Shown: positions 33,702-42,335, numbered from the stretch's first letter. The stretch is 64,000 nt of DNA from Streptomyces flavochromogenes (GCF_000717595.1 NZ_JNZO01000001.1:248001-312000), one strand, 5' to 3'. Numbers and translations are program-made. The notes: generated from the sequence alone by a model not told the origin.

Positions 33702-34655
33702 ATGACCGCCAAGAAGATCATCACGGTGTTCGGCGCGACCGGACGGCAGGGCGGGGCCCTCGTGCGGGCCGTTCTCGCGGACCGGGACGGAGCGTTCACG
33801 GTCCGTGCCGTCACGAGGCACCCCGACGGGGATCCCGCCGCGGAGCTGAAGCAGCTGGGTACGGAAGTCGTACGGGGGGACATGGACGACCCGTCGAGCC
33901 TCGGCCCCGCCTTCGAGCACGCGTACGGCGCCTTCCTGATGACGAACTTCTGGGAGCACATGTCCGCGGAGCGGGAGAAGACCCAGGCCGAAGCCCTGGC
34001 CCGGGCCGCCTCGCACGCGGGGGTGCAGCACGCCATCTGGTCGACGCTCGAGGACACCCGGGAATGCGTGCCGCTCGACGACGAGCGGATGCCGACGCTC
34101 CAGGACCACTACAAGGTGCCGCACTTCGACGGAAAGGCCGAGGCGGACCGCTTCTTCCTCGACGCGGGCGTGCCGACGACGTTCCTCCGCACCACCTTCT
34201 TCTGGGAGAACCTGTTCGGTTCCTTCGCCCCGCAGCGCGGCGCGGACGGGGCGCTGTGGCTGACGTACCCGATGGGCGACGCCAGGCTCTCCGGGATGGC
34301 CGTGGACGACGTCGGCAGGACGGCACTGGCCGTCTTCGCACGCGGTACGGATCTCATCGCGGCGACGGTCAGCATCGCCGGCGAACACCTCAAGGTCGCC
34401 GACATGGCCGCGGCCCTGACGGAATCGCTCGGCGAACCGGTGCGCTACCGCCCCCTCACTCCGAACGAATGGCGTGCGCAGGGATTCCCGGGCGCAGACG
34501 AGTCGGGGAACATGTTCCAGTACTACGCGGACTGCGAGCAGCACTTCACCGAGGCCCGGGACATCGACGCCGTCCGGGGCCTCAACCCCGCCCTCCAGGA
34601 CTTCGGCACATGGCTCGCGGCGCACCGGGATCGTCTGCGCACCACCTGGACGTGA
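33702..34655 (+). CDS. NmrA/HSCARG-family NAD(P)-binding protein
   Basis: 317 residues from ATG 33702. The N-terminal Rossmann motif ITVFGATGRQGGALVRAVL and GTEVVRGDMDDPSSLGPAF fit the NmrA-like, atypical SDR group, in which the catalytic Tyr-Lys is generally absent and the protein senses NADP(H) or reduces quinones. TTFFWENLFGSFAP and YPMGDARLSGMAVDDVGRTA are typical of the HSCARG branch. It is separated from the exporter gene by 275 bp with no gene seen, so it is probably outside the biosynthetic operon. Confidence 0.88.
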   Translation: MTAKKIITVFGATGRQGGALVRAVLADRDGAFTVRAVTRHPDGDPAAELKQLGTEVVRGDMDDPSSLGPAFEHAYGAFLMTNFWEHMSAEREKTQAEALARAASHAGVQHAIWSTLEDTRECVPLDDERMPTLQDHYKVPHFDGKAEADRFFLDAGVPTTFLRTTFFWENLFGSFAPQRGADGALWLTYPMGDARLSGMAVDDVGRTALAVFARGTDLIAATVSIAGEHLKVADMAAALTESLGEPVRYRPLTPNEWRAQGFPGADESGNMFQYYADCEQHFTEARDIDAVRGLNPALQDFGTWLAAHRDRLRTTWT

Positions 34656-34745
34656 CCGGTGACGCCGTGACGGCATGGGCGACCCGACCGTGATCCGTGA
34701 GACCCGACGGTGACCGGACCGCTCGACGCTCGACGGGAGTTCGGC

Positions 34746-35099
34746 ATGCACGATCCCCATCCCAGGCTCACCCATCAGGAACGGAAGATCCTCGAGGGCA
34801 TCGAAGCCGGCCTTCGCGGCGATGCGTCCCTCAACCGCAGGCTGCGTTCGCTCGGGCACACCACAGCGGACACGGAAGGCAGCTGGGGCGCGGCCCTGCG
34901 GCATCGCCTCGGCTGGTCCACCGCCGTCCTCGCCATCGGCTGCGTGGCCCTGTTCCTGCTCGCGGTCGCGTCCTCGTCGTCCGGTGCGCTGTGGCTCTTC
35001 TCCGCGGTGTGGGTGATCACCGTGGTGTGCCTGATGCGGCTGCTGCTGCGGGCGGTGGCCCGACGACGGGACGCGGCGGCACGGCGGCGGGCGGACTGA
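34746..35099 (+). CDS. DUF3040-type small membrane protein
   Basis: 117 residues from ATG 34746 with GGGAG 6 nt upstream; a GTG at 34710 is possible but lacks a site. The N-terminus LTHQERKILEGIEAGLRGDA is the DUF3040 signature (usually LSEHEQRLLEQIE). Two helices follow (TAVLAIGCVALFLLAVASSS and ALWLFSAVWVITVVCLMRLL), with a basic C-terminal tail. The function is unknown. Confidence 0.8.
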   Translation: MHDPHPRLTHQERKILEGIEAGLRGDASLNRRLRSLGHTTADTEGSWGAALRHRLGWSTAVLAIGCVALFLLAVASSSSGALWLFSAVWVITVVCLMRLLLRAVARRRDAAARRRAD

Positions 35100-35249
35100 G
35101 CGCGGGGGATGCGCGTCCACGTCCGCGCACGCACGGGCGCCCGTCGGCGACCGGCCGTCCCGTTACCCCCGCATGAACCCCGGCATCAGGGGCAGCGGCA
35201 GGGAGAAGGCAAGCGACCCGGCGTGGGATTCGACGGAAGGAACCCGATC

Positions 35250-35438
35250 ATGCGCAAGAGCACCGTGCAGAAGGGCAAGGGCGCGATCAAGGAGGCTGCG
35301 GGGAAGACCACGGGCGACACGGGCCTGGAGGCCGAGGGCAAGGCCGACCAGATGGCGGCCGAGGCCCGCGCGGCGATCGAGCGGGTCCACGAGAGCGCGC
35401 GGAAGGCACACGACGACACGCAGCGACGCAGCTCCTGA
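35250..35438 (+). CDS. CsbD-family stress-response protein
   Basis: 62 residues from ATG 35250 with GGAAGGA upstream. GKGAIKEAAGKTTGDTGLEAEGKADQ is the short helical CsbD signature. The protein is charged and predicted to be helical or disordered. Members are general-stress proteins, SigB-controlled in Bacillus and osmotic-stress linked in Streptomyces. It probably belongs with the adjacent DUF3040 gene functionally, but they are 150 bp apart. Confidence 0.85.
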   Translation: MRKSTVQKGKGAIKEAAGKTTGDTGLEAEGKADQMAAEARAAIERVHESARKAHDDTQRRSS

Positions 35439-35465
35439 GCGATGAAGCGACGCAGCCCCTGAGCG
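35422..35465. repeat. 20-bp tandem repeat across the csbD stop codon
   Basis: AGCGACGCAGCTCCTGAGCG (35422-35441) recurs at 35446-35465 with one change, period 24 bp. The first copy holds the csbD stop codon. It is a small local duplication. Confidence 0.7.
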
Positions 35466-35518
35466 GCGGGCCGCCTGGGCGGCTCATCTCCCGTCGAGCA
35501 GCCGTTGGCCCCTGACCC

Positions 35519-36253
35519 TCATCGACCCGGGCCCGTCGGAGCGGGCGGGTGGAGGTACGGGCTCTCCCGCCGCGCGGCGCGCGAAGCGATCTCGATGGCG
35601 AGCCCGCCGACGGTGCCGAGCAGCCCGCACAACGCCGTCAGCACCAGCAGGAGCAGCCCCGTGCGGTTCTCGAGGGCCCGGGCCTCGACCGCGGTGGCCG
35701 CGACGCCGCCCGACTGCTCGTCGAGCGAGAAGCGGGAGTCGAGGGAGTTCGCGCGGTGGTCGCCGAGCAGGAACAGCATCCCTTCGGGGACCACCACGTC
35801 GTACGCGACGGGGACGCCGGACGGATCGCCGTCCTTCACGTACGGCTCCGTCAGCGGTACCCCGTTCACTGTCACGGGACCGCCGGGGCCCTGCCGGACG
35901 TGGTCGCCGCCCATGCCGATCACACGACGGAGCAGGAGCCGGATCCCGTTGCGGTCCTCCGCCCGGTGGAGCACCACATCGCCCCGCTCGACCTCGCCCG
36001 CTTCGATGCGCTCGAAGAAGACGCGATCGCCCTGCGGGTAGGTCGGGTTCATGGAGTCGCCTGCGACGGTGGCCGTCGTGTATCCGGTGCCGAGGAGCAC
36101 GATCCCGCCGACGGCCGCGGTCAGTCCCGCCGCACCCAGCACGCGGCCGACGAGCCTCTGCCGGCGTCGGATGACACCGGACCGGGCGAACGCGGCGTCC
36201 CCGTCGGAGGAAGTGTCCTCCGGAATACGTGCACGTGCGTCCCTCGCGTCCAT
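35519..36253 (-). CDS. Type I signal peptidase-like protein with catalytic Lys replaced
   Basis: 244 residues. The N-terminal helix is GRVLGAAGLTAAVGGIVLLG, and unusually for the family a second C-terminal helix (TGLLLLVLTALCGLLGTVGG) follows the catalytic domain. Box B is VAGDSMNPTYPQGD with the nucleophile Ser, and box E is FLLGDHRANSLDSR. Box D reads LLLRRVIGMGGDHV: the Arg-Arg pair replaces the usual Lys-Arg, so the general-base Lys is Arg. The protein may be a weak or inactive peptidase or may use another base. Its promoter is visible at 36283-36313. Confidence 0.85.
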   Translation of the reverse strand: MDARDARARIPEDTSSDGDAAFARSGVIRRRQRLVGRVLGAAGLTAAVGGIVLLGTGYTTATVAGDSMNPTYPQGDRVFFERIEAGEVERGDVVLHRAEDRNGIRLLLRRVIGMGGDHVRQGPGGPVTVNGVPLTEPYVKDGDPSGVPVAYDVVVPEGMLFLLGDHRANSLDSRFSLDEQSGGVAATAVEARALENRTGLLLLVLTALCGLLGTVGGLAIEIASRAARRESPYLHPPAPTGPGR

Positions 36254-36282
36254 GGCCCCTCCGATTCGGCGTTGCGGCCGGA

Positions 36283-36313
36283 ATTATCGGCCCCTGAGAC
36301 GATGACCTGTCAA
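36283..36313 (-). promoter_or_regulatory. Housekeeping-type promoter of the signal peptidase gene
   Basis: Reading leftward: TTGACA (36313-36308), 19-bp spacer, GATAAT (36288-36283), about 30 bp before the start codon. The -35 hexamer matches the consensus and the -10 nearly does; the spacer is slightly long. Confidence 0.55.
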
Positions 36314-36323
36314 CCAGAGGAAT

Positions 36324-36337
36324 AATTGGGGCCAATT
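36324..36337. promoter_or_regulatory. Inverted repeat AATTGG-GG-CCAATT in the divergent region
   Basis: A 6-bp-arm palindrome lies between the promoters of the signal peptidase gene and the ABC exporter gene, inside an AT-rich patch. It is a candidate operator for one or both. Confidence 0.35.
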
Positions 36338-36404
36338 GCACCACCGGGTCGCGAGGGGCTCCGCTGGAGCCACCCCGGGAAAACCCTTGGACGGCGTGAC
36401 TCCG

Positions 36405-36433
36405 TTCACGGAAAACTGCCCATCCTGTCTACT
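36405..36433 (+). promoter_or_regulatory. Candidate promoter of the ABC exporter gene
   Basis: TTCACG (36405-36410), 17-bp spacer, TCTACT (36428-36433), placing the start site near 36440 and a short leader before ATG 36456. Confidence 0.4.
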
Positions 36434-36455
36434 TTGATCCGAAAGGCAGGAATGG

Positions 36456-38270
36456 ATGGGAACACCCGAATCGCGCAAGCGTTCGCCGGGCAAGGGCTCG
36501 GTGCTTCTCGCGCTTCGCTTCTACACACGGGAGCTGACCCGGCTCAAGCGGTGGACCGTGCCCGCGATGCTGCTACCGGCCCTGGGCAACATCGGCATCT
36601 TCTACATCGTGCCGCTGATCGTCGCGAAGCTCGTCGGCCGCATCGCGGGGGAATCCGACGGCGGCCTCGGCCCGATGCTGCCGTACGTCCTCGGCTTCGC
36701 CGGTGTGCTGCTGTTCGCCGAGGCCCTGTGGCGCGTCGGGCTGCACTGTCTGAACCGTCTTGACGCGCTCGGCATCGAGCACCTGTACGTGATCGGGATG
36801 GACGCGCTGTTCGCCAAGGACGCCGCCTTCTTCCACGACAACTTCGCCGGCTCGCTGACCAAACGGGTCCTCAGCTTCGCCTCGCGGTTCGAGGAGTTCG
36901 TCGACACGCTCACCTTCTCGGTGATGGGCAAGTTCGTACCCCTGGTGTTCGCGTCGGTGGTGCTGTGGACGTACGAACCCCTGCTCGTGGTCGGGCTCCT
37001 GGCGATGATCGCGGTCACGACCCTGTGCGTGCGGCCCCTGATCCGTCGCCGCCAGGCGCTCGTCGACCAGCGGGAGGAGGCGATCGCCCGGGTGTCGGGC
37101 CACGTCTCCGACAGCCTGATGAACATGGACACGGTCCGGTCGTTCGCCGCCGAGGAACGCGAGGCGGCCGAACACCGCTCGCGCGTGGCCGAATCGCGCC
37201 GACTCACGCTGCGTTCATGGGACTACGGCAACCTGCGCATCGACACGCTCATCGCACCGATGTCCGTGCTGACCAACGTCCTCGGCCTGGTGCTCGCACT
37301 CTCTCTGGGCGCGGGCGAGCACGGCGTCGAGGCCGTCGTCGTCGCCTTCACCTACTACTCCAACGCCACACGGATCATGTTCGAGTTCAACCAGATCTAC
37401 CGCCGCCTGGAAAGCTCGATGACCGAAGCCGCCCAGTTCACCGACCTGCTGCAGACGCCGCCGACCGTACGGGACCCGGAGACGCCGGAACCGCTCCTCT
37501 CCGACGGCGCCGATGTCCGCTTCGAGCAGGTGACGTTCGCCCACGCGGGCGCGAAGCCGCTCTTCGAGGGCCTGGAGCTGGCCGTGCCCAGCGGGGCGAA
37601 GGTGGGTTTCGTGGGCCGGTCCGGCGGAGGCAAGACCACGCTCACCCGGTTGCTGCTGCGGATGACGGACATCGACGGCGGCCGGATCACGATCGGCGGG
37701 CAGGACATCAGCCGGCTGCGGCAGGCCGAACTGCGCAGCCTGATCGCCTATGTGCCGCAGGACCCGGCGATGTTCCACCGCACCCTGCGGGAGAACATCG
37801 CCTTCGCCCGGCCGGACGCCACCGACGCCGAGATCCGCCGTGCGGCCGAGGCGGCGCACGTCACGGAGTTCGTCGACACGCTGCCCGAGGGCTTCGACAC
37901 GATGGTGGGAGAGCGCGGAGTGAAGCTGTCCGGCGGCCAGCGCCAGCGGGTCGCCCTCGCGCGGGCGATTCTGCGCGACGCGCCGATCCTGCTGCTCGAC
38001 GAGGCGACCAGCGCCCTGGACTCCGAGAGCGAGATCCTCGTACAGGACGCGCTCTGGCGCCTCATGGACGGGCGGACGGCCCTCGTGGTGGCGCACCGGC
38101 TGAGCACGGTCGCCACCATGGACCGGCTCGTGGTCCTCGACAGCGGACGCATCGTCGAGCAGGGCACGCACCACGAGCTGCTCGCCACGGAGGGTGCCTA
38201 CGCGAAGCTGTGGCAGCACCAGTCGGGCGGCTTCCTGGACGACACCGCCACCACGGCGGAGCAGATGTAG
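36456..38270 (+). CDS. ABC exporter half-transporter (fused membrane and ATPase domains)
   Basis: 604 residues from ATG 36456 (AGGCAGGA upstream). Residues 30-320 are a six-helix ABC exporter membrane domain, and residues 350-595 the ATPase: Walker A VGRSGGGKTTL, Q-loop VPQDPAMFHRTLRENIAFAR, signature LSGGQRQRVALARAI, Walker B ILLLDEATSALD and switch VVAHRLSTV. It should function as a homodimer in lipid, drug or peptide export; the substrate is unknown. No partner half-transporter is adjacent, which supports a homodimer. Confidence 0.92.
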   Translation: MGTPESRKRSPGKGSVLLALRFYTRELTRLKRWTVPAMLLPALGNIGIFYIVPLIVAKLVGRIAGESDGGLGPMLPYVLGFAGVLLFAEALWRVGLHCLNRLDALGIEHLYVIGMDALFAKDAAFFHDNFAGSLTKRVLSFASRFEEFVDTLTFSVMGKFVPLVFASVVLWTYEPLLVVGLLAMIAVTTLCVRPLIRRRQALVDQREEAIARVSGHVSDSLMNMDTVRSFAAEEREAAEHRSRVAESRRLTLRSWDYGNLRIDTLIAPMSVLTNVLGLVLALSLGAGEHGVEAVVVAFTYYSNATRIMFEFNQIYRRLESSMTEAAQFTDLLQTPPTVRDPETPEPLLSDGADVRFEQVTFAHAGAKPLFEGLELAVPSGAKVGFVGRSGGGKTTLTRLLLRMTDIDGGRITIGGQDISRLRQAELRSLIAYVPQDPAMFHRTLRENIAFARPDATDAEIRRAAEAAHVTEFVDTLPEGFDTMVGERGVKLSGGQRQRVALARAILRDAPILLLDEATSALDSESEILVQDALWRLMDGRTALVVAHRLSTVATMDRLVVLDSGRIVEQGTHHELLATEGAYAKLWQHQSGGFLDDTATTAEQM

Positions 38271-38362
38271 AACCTGCTGAACGCCGCCGGCTCACCGCCC
38301 CGGCTCCTCATGGGCCGTGCGGGGACCGGCATGTGGCCGCTCCGGGCACCGGAGGAACACAT

Positions 38363-38417
38363 GCGCGGCCCCCGGATGCGGCGGCCGCGCCGTCACTCAC
38401 GGCCGGAGTTCCGGCCG
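38363..38417. terminator. Two hairpins between the convergent ABC exporter and pirin genes
   Basis: GCGCGGCC (38363-38370) pairs with GGCCGCGC (38383-38390) across a 12-nt loop, and CGGCCGGA (38400-38407) pairs with TCCGGCCG (38410-38417). They sit in a 252-bp region with no gene, so one or both may end the two converging transcripts. Confidence 0.45.
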
Positions 38418-38522
38418 ATGCCACGACGGCATCACCGACACGCCCGGCGCCGTCACCGAAAGCCAGAGGCATGGCCCGGCCCGGCGAGCGCCCTTCGGGC
38501 GTCGGCCGGGAGGAGGTCGAGG

Positions 38523-39488
38523 TCAGCGCACCCGCCCCCGGGCCTTCAGGTGGGCGGCCGGGACCTTCGGGGCCGGCAGGGGGTCGCCGTCGTAGCCCTT
38601 GACCTCGCCGAAGCGGGTGCCGGTCGTCCAGGCCTCGCGCGCCTCCCGGATCTCCTCGTCCGTGCGGCCCACGAAGTTCCACCACATGACGATCTCCTCC
38701 TCGAACGGTTCGCCGCCGAGGAGCATCAGACCGGCGTCGGAGACCGCGCGGAGGGGGAGCTCGGTGCGGCCGCAGCCGAGGTAGAGCATGGACCCGGGCA
38801 GGACCGGGACGCCGTCGACGTGGACCTCGCCGGACATGGCGAGGACCGCGTACTCGAAGTCGGGGTCCAGGGGGAGGCGAGTCTCCGTGCCGGAGGTGAG
38901 CGCGAGGTCGGCGCCGACGATCGGGCTGTACGTCGTGCCGGGTGAGACGGCGCCGTCGAGTTCGCCGAGGATCACCGTGGCCGTCAGGCCCGGGCTCGTG
39001 ATCCGGGGCAGGTCGGCGTGGTGCTGGAAGTGCGGCTCCACATGGCGGTGGGCGTCGGGGAGGGCCACCCAGAGCTGCGCTCCGTGGAGGAAGCGGGCGT
39101 GCGGCCGTGGGCTCTCCTCCGAGTGGGAGATCGCCCGGCCCGAGGTCATCAGGCCGAGCTCGCGCGGCAGGATGGCCTGGAGGCTGCCGGTGGAGTCGCG
39201 GTGCAGGACCTCGCCCTCGTGGAGCCAGCTGACGGTCTGGAGTCCCATGTGCGGGTGCGGCGGGACCTGCATGCCCGGTTCGTCGGCGATGTCGTCGGGG
39301 CCGTAGTGGTCGACGAACGCCCAGGCCCCGACCATCCGCCGGCCCAGGTTCGGGAGCAGTCGGCGGACCTCGGTCGACTCGCCGAGCTGGACGTGGCGGG
39401 GGCTGAGGAGTTCCCGTACCGGCTCGGCGACGACGAATCCGCGGCCGCCGCACACGGTCAGCGCGGCCTGGCGATCAAGATTGCTCAT
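38523..39488 (-). CDS. Pirin-family bicupin
   Basis: 321 residues from ATG 39488. The N-terminal cupin carries the pirin metal site: HPHMGLQTVSW supplies two His, and SGRAISHSEESPRPHARF the third His and the Glu. The C-terminal cupin (about 190-285) includes AVLAMSGEVHVDGVPVLPGS. Pirins bind Fe(II) and act as quercetin-2,3-dioxygenase-like enzymes or as redox-sensing partners of metabolic enzymes; in Streptomyces one pirin modulates acyl-CoA dehydrogenase activity. It is divergent from a TPR gene. Confidence 0.92.
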   Translation of the reverse strand: MSNLDRQAALTVCGGRGFVVAEPVRELLSPRHVQLGESTEVRRLLPNLGRRMVGAWAFVDHYGPDDIADEPGMQVPPHPHMGLQTVSWLHEGEVLHRDSTGSLQAILPRELGLMTSGRAISHSEESPRPHARFLHGAQLWVALPDAHRHVEPHFQHHADLPRITSPGLTATVILGELDGAVSPGTTYSPIVGADLALTSGTETRLPLDPDFEYAVLAMSGEVHVDGVPVLPGSMLYLGCGRTELPLRAVSDAGLMLLGGEPFEEEIVMWWNFVGRTDEEIREAREAWTTGTRFGEVKGYDGDPLPAPKVPAAHLKARGRVR

Positions 39489-39554
39489 GCTCAACCTGTT
39501 CCTGTCCGGAGACGGCAACCATTGTGGAATGTTCAACCATCTCGCTGTGTTGAC

Positions 39555-39566
39555 GTGGTCGACCAC
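39555..39566. promoter_or_regulatory. 12-bp palindrome GTGGTCGACCAC between pirin and TPR genes
   Basis: A perfect palindrome lies next to a TTGACG -35-like hexamer (39550-39555), 43 bp before the TPR start. It could be an operator for the TPR gene and/or the divergent pirin gene. Confidence 0.35.
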
Positions 39567-39608
39567 CCCACAGGGTGACAGATCCAGGCCTCGGGAAAGG
39601 GCGAGCAA

Positions 39609-39956
39609 GTGAGCGACACGTACTACGAGTTCGGAACGGCCGGCGAGCGCTGGGACCGGGCCCGGCTCTTCTTCGACGCGAAGGAGTACGGAACAGCCGT
39701 CCGCATCCTCACCGGGCTGGTCGCGGAGCACCCGGAGCAGACGGCCCAGCGGCTCCTTCTCGCCCGGGCCTACTACCACTCCGCCCAGCTCTCCCGGGCC
39801 GAGACCGAGCTGCGGGCGATCCTGGAGCGCGACCCGGTCGAGCACTACGCCCGGCTGATGCTCGGCCGCACCCTGGAGCGCCTGGGACGTACGGACGAGG
39901 CCGCGCCGCACCTGCGGATGGCCGCCGCGATGGCAGGCGAGACACCGCCGGCCTGA
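39609..39956 (+). CDS. Small tetratricopeptide-repeat protein
   Basis: 115 residues from GTG 39609. Three TPR-like helix pairs fill the chain: RARLFFDAKEYGTAVRILTG, RLLLARAYYHSAQLSRAETE and YARLMLGRTLERLGRTDEAA. There is no signal or membrane segment, so it is a cytoplasmic protein-protein interaction module. The partner is unknown; the divergent pirin is one candidate. Confidence 0.85.
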   Translation: MSDTYYEFGTAGERWDRARLFFDAKEYGTAVRILTGLVAEHPEQTAQRLLLARAYYHSAQLSRAETELRAILERDPVEHYARLMLGRTLERLGRTDEAAPHLRMAAAMAGETPPA

Positions 39957-39966
39957 CACTCCACCG

Positions 39967-39983
39967 ATACCCCCGTCCGGTAT
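39967..39983. promoter_or_regulatory. CsoR-like copper operator before the DUF6153 gene
   Basis: ATACC-N7-GGTAT (39967-39983), reading ATACCCCCGTCCGGTAT, resembles the GC-centred palindromes with ATACC/GGTAT ends bound by the copper repressor CsoR in Streptomyces. A TATATT follows at once and could be the -10 element. The start codon is 25 bp downstream. Confidence 0.5.
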
Positions 39984-40008
39984 ATTCGGCGGCCAGGAGG
40001 TCCTGGCC

Positions 40009-40416
40009 GTGCGTACACACCGAGCGGAACGCCGCAGACGAGCAGAAGGTGCCCTGGCGCAGCTTCTGCTCGTCGTCGTGCTCGCGCTCGGGGTGTTCCT
40101 GATGCACGCCGTCGGCCACCCCGAGGGGTCCGCCGGCGGAACGGGGACCGGCTCGGTGTCCGCCCACCACTCCGTCGCCGCCCACGGTGACGAGGGCTCC
40201 GATTCGGGGCACGAGCCGGGTTCGGGGACGGACATGACCACTCTGTGCGTGGCCGTCCTCGCCGGCTGGCTGTTCGCGGGGCTCGTCAGAGCCGCGCTCG
40301 GCCGCCGCCCCGACTGGCTCACCGTGCTGCTCGCGCGGCTGACGACCGCGCTGGGGCCGCACGCGCCCCCGCCCCGACCTCCCGACCTCGCCCGGCTGTC
40401 CGTCCTGCGGATCTAG
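40009..40416 (+). CDS. DUF6153-type His-rich membrane protein
   Basis: 135 residues from GTG 40009, with AGGAGG 8 nt upstream. A membrane helix (LAQLLLVVVLALGVFLMHAV) is followed by an extracytoplasmic His/Gly/Ser-rich loop (HPEG..., AHHSVAAHGDEGSDSGHEPG), a second helix (TTLCVAVLAGWLFAGLVRAA) and a Pro-rich cytoplasmic tail. The His cluster could bind metal. It lies immediately before a DUF305 gene and behind a CsoR-like box, so a copper-handling role is inferred. Confidence 0.7.
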   Translation: MRTHRAERRRRAEGALAQLLLVVVLALGVFLMHAVGHPEGSAGGTGTGSVSAHHSVAAHGDEGSDSGHEPGSGTDMTTLCVAVLAGWLFAGLVRAALGRRPDWLTVLLARLTTALGPHAPPPRPPDLARLSVLRI

Positions 40417-40507
40417 GCCGTATCGCCACCGCGGGCGCCTCGCGCTGCCCGTGAACGCCTTCGGCCTGCACCTTTCCGTCTGTACGACCAGCACACGAGG
40501 TATCACC

Positions 40508-41188
40508 ATGCGTTCCATCACCCCTCGCACCGTCAGGAAGTTCGCCCTCGTCGGCGCCGCCACCGCGACCGGGCTGCTGCTCACCGCCTGCGGCACGGAC
40601 GACGGCATCAGCGGAATGGACCACGGCGGTCCGTCCGCCACGACGTCCGCCTCCGCGTCCGGTTCCGCCTCGGCCGCCCCGTCCGCCTCCGCTTCCGGCT
40701 CCTCCGGCGCGACCGCCGCACCCGGCGCCTTCAACGACGCGGACGTCATGTTCGCGCAGATGATGATCCCCCACCACGAGCAGGCCCTGGAGATGGCGAA
40801 GCTCGCCGACGGCCGGGCCGAGGACGCCGAGGTCAAGAAGCTGGTCACCGCGATCGAGCAGGCCCAGGACCCCGAGATCCAGAAGATGAAGGCCTGGCTC
40901 AAGGGCTGGGGCAGGCCCGAGTCCGCCGGTCACGGCGGCGGGGGCGGCCACGGCATGGCCGGGATGATGTCCGACCAGGAGATGAAGGACCTCGCCGCGG
41001 TCAAGGGCAAGGCCTTCGACCGCACGTTCGCCGAGCTCATGATCGCCCACCACAACGGCGCCGTCGACATGGCGAAGGACGAGCAGAGGAACGGCGAGAA
41101 CCCCACCGCCAAGGCGCTCGCCGACGACGTCGTACGGACCCAGTCCGACGAGGTCACCGCCCTGAAGAAGATCCTCGACCGGCTCTGA
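40508..41188 (+). CDS. DUF305 lipoprotein, probable metal-binding
   Basis: 226 residues from ATG 40508. The lipobox LLLTAC (Cys about 28) is followed by a Ser/Ala-rich linker with MDHGG. The DUF305 four-helix ferritin-like bundle shows the paired motifs FAQMMIPHHEQALEMAKLAD and FAELMIAHHNGAVDMAKDE, whose HH and Met residues likely bind copper or another metal, joined by a His/Gly/Met loop (HGGGGGHGMAGMM). It is anchored on the outer face of the membrane. Operon partner of the DUF6153 gene. Confidence 0.9.
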   Translation: MRSITPRTVRKFALVGAATATGLLLTACGTDDGISGMDHGGPSATTSASASGSASAAPSASASGSSGATAAPGAFNDADVMFAQMMIPHHEQALEMAKLADGRAEDAEVKKLVTAIEQAQDPEIQKMKAWLKGWGRPESAGHGGGGGHGMAGMMSDQEMKDLAAVKGKAFDRTFAELMIAHHNGAVDMAKDEQRNGENPTAKALADDVVRTQSDEVTALKKILDRL

Positions 41189-41313
41189 TCCGGTCCGGCT
41201 CCCCCTTCCCGTACACACGGCGCACGGATACGTCCGCGCGCCACGGGCGGCCCGTCCCTCTCCGGAGCGGGCCGCCCCGCCGCGCCGTACCCCTGCTCCC
41301 GGGCGAAGGAACG

Positions 41314-42201
41314 ATGACGAAGCGCCTCCCCCTCCCCAAGGCCACCGCCGCTGCCGCCCTCACCCTCGGCCTCGCCCTCACCGCATGCGCGTCGTCCGGT
41401 GGCTCCTCCGACGGCAGGGCCCCCCGCGCCGGCTCCGCCGCGGCCCTCAGCCACATCCACGGGCTCGGCCTGCGCGACGGCAGCCTCTACGTCGCCACCC
41501 ACCAGGGCCTCTACACACCCGACGCCGACGGCGATCCGATCCCCGTCGGCCACCGCCGGGACGACTTCATGGGCTTCACCGTCACGGCCGACGGCGACTT
41601 CCTCGCGAGCGGACACCCGGCCCCGGGTGCCGGCGGTCCCGCAGACCTCGGTCTCGTCGCGTCGACGGACTCCGGGCGCACCTGGCGGGAGAAGTCGCTC
41701 GCCGGGAAGGTCGACTTCCACGCCCTCGACACCGCCCGCGACTCCACCGTCTACGGGTACGACAGCGCGAACGGACGGCTCCGGGTCAGTGCCGACGGCG
41801 TCACCTGGGACGACCGCGCGGCGCTGCGCGCCCTCGACATCGCCGTCTCCCCCGCCGACCCGGGGACGGTCCTCGCCTCCACCGAGTCCGGTGTGGCCCG
41901 CAGCACGGACGGCGGCAGGACCTTCGCGACCGGTACGGGCCGCGTCCTCGCGTACCTCTCGTGGGGCGCCCCCGACGCCCTCTTCGGTGTCGGTCCCGAC
42001 GGCGTCCTCTTCCGCGGTACGGGCGGGGGCGCCGGCTGGACCCGGGTCTCCACCGTGCCCGGCGGGGCACCGCAGGCGCTCACGGTCGTGGACGCCCGCC
42101 GTCTGCTCGTCGCGACCGGGGACGGGGTGTACGAGTCACGGGACGCGGGCCGGACCTTCGCGCGCCGGATGGCGGTGGAGACCACGGGCGACGCCCACTG
42201 A
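41314..42201 (+). CDS. F510_1955-type BNR/sortilin-like lipoprotein
   Basis: 295 residues from ATG 41314. The lipobox LALTAC is followed by a propeller-like domain whose repeats carry Asp-box-like segments: ASTDSGRTWREK, ARSTDGGRTFATG, ESRDAGRTFARR. It begins with HIHGLGLRDGSLYVATHQGL, the start typical of this family, and ends with HxH-like residues near the N-terminus that may bind metal. Members are often annotated as glycosylhydrolases, but enzymatic activity is unproven. It recurrently clusters with DUF305 proteins. Confidence 0.85.
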   Translation: MTKRLPLPKATAAAALTLGLALTACASSGGSSDGRAPRAGSAAALSHIHGLGLRDGSLYVATHQGLYTPDADGDPIPVGHRRDDFMGFTVTADGDFLASGHPAPGAGGPADLGLVASTDSGRTWREKSLAGKVDFHALDTARDSTVYGYDSANGRLRVSADGVTWDDRAALRALDIAVSPADPGTVLASTESGVARSTDGGRTFATGTGRVLAYLSWGAPDALFGVGPDGVLFRGTGGGAGWTRVSTVPGGAPQALTVVDARRLLVATGDGVYESRDAGRTFARRMAVETTGDAH

Positions 42202-42335
42202 CCGGCACCGCTGCGCCGCGATGGCGGCCCTGACCGCCGGCATCCCGCCCGGCCCGGGCCGACCCCGGCCGGGCCTGCCCTGCGCCTCCGAGTCGGGTCG
42301 TGCCCCGCGTGCTCCCCCTGCCCCACTGCCCCCTC

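Noticed and set aside
33702..34655. NmrA-family gene as part of the carrier-protein cluster
   Set aside because: It is 275 bp beyond the exporter, has its own leader and belongs to a general redox-sensor family, so there is no good reason to include it.
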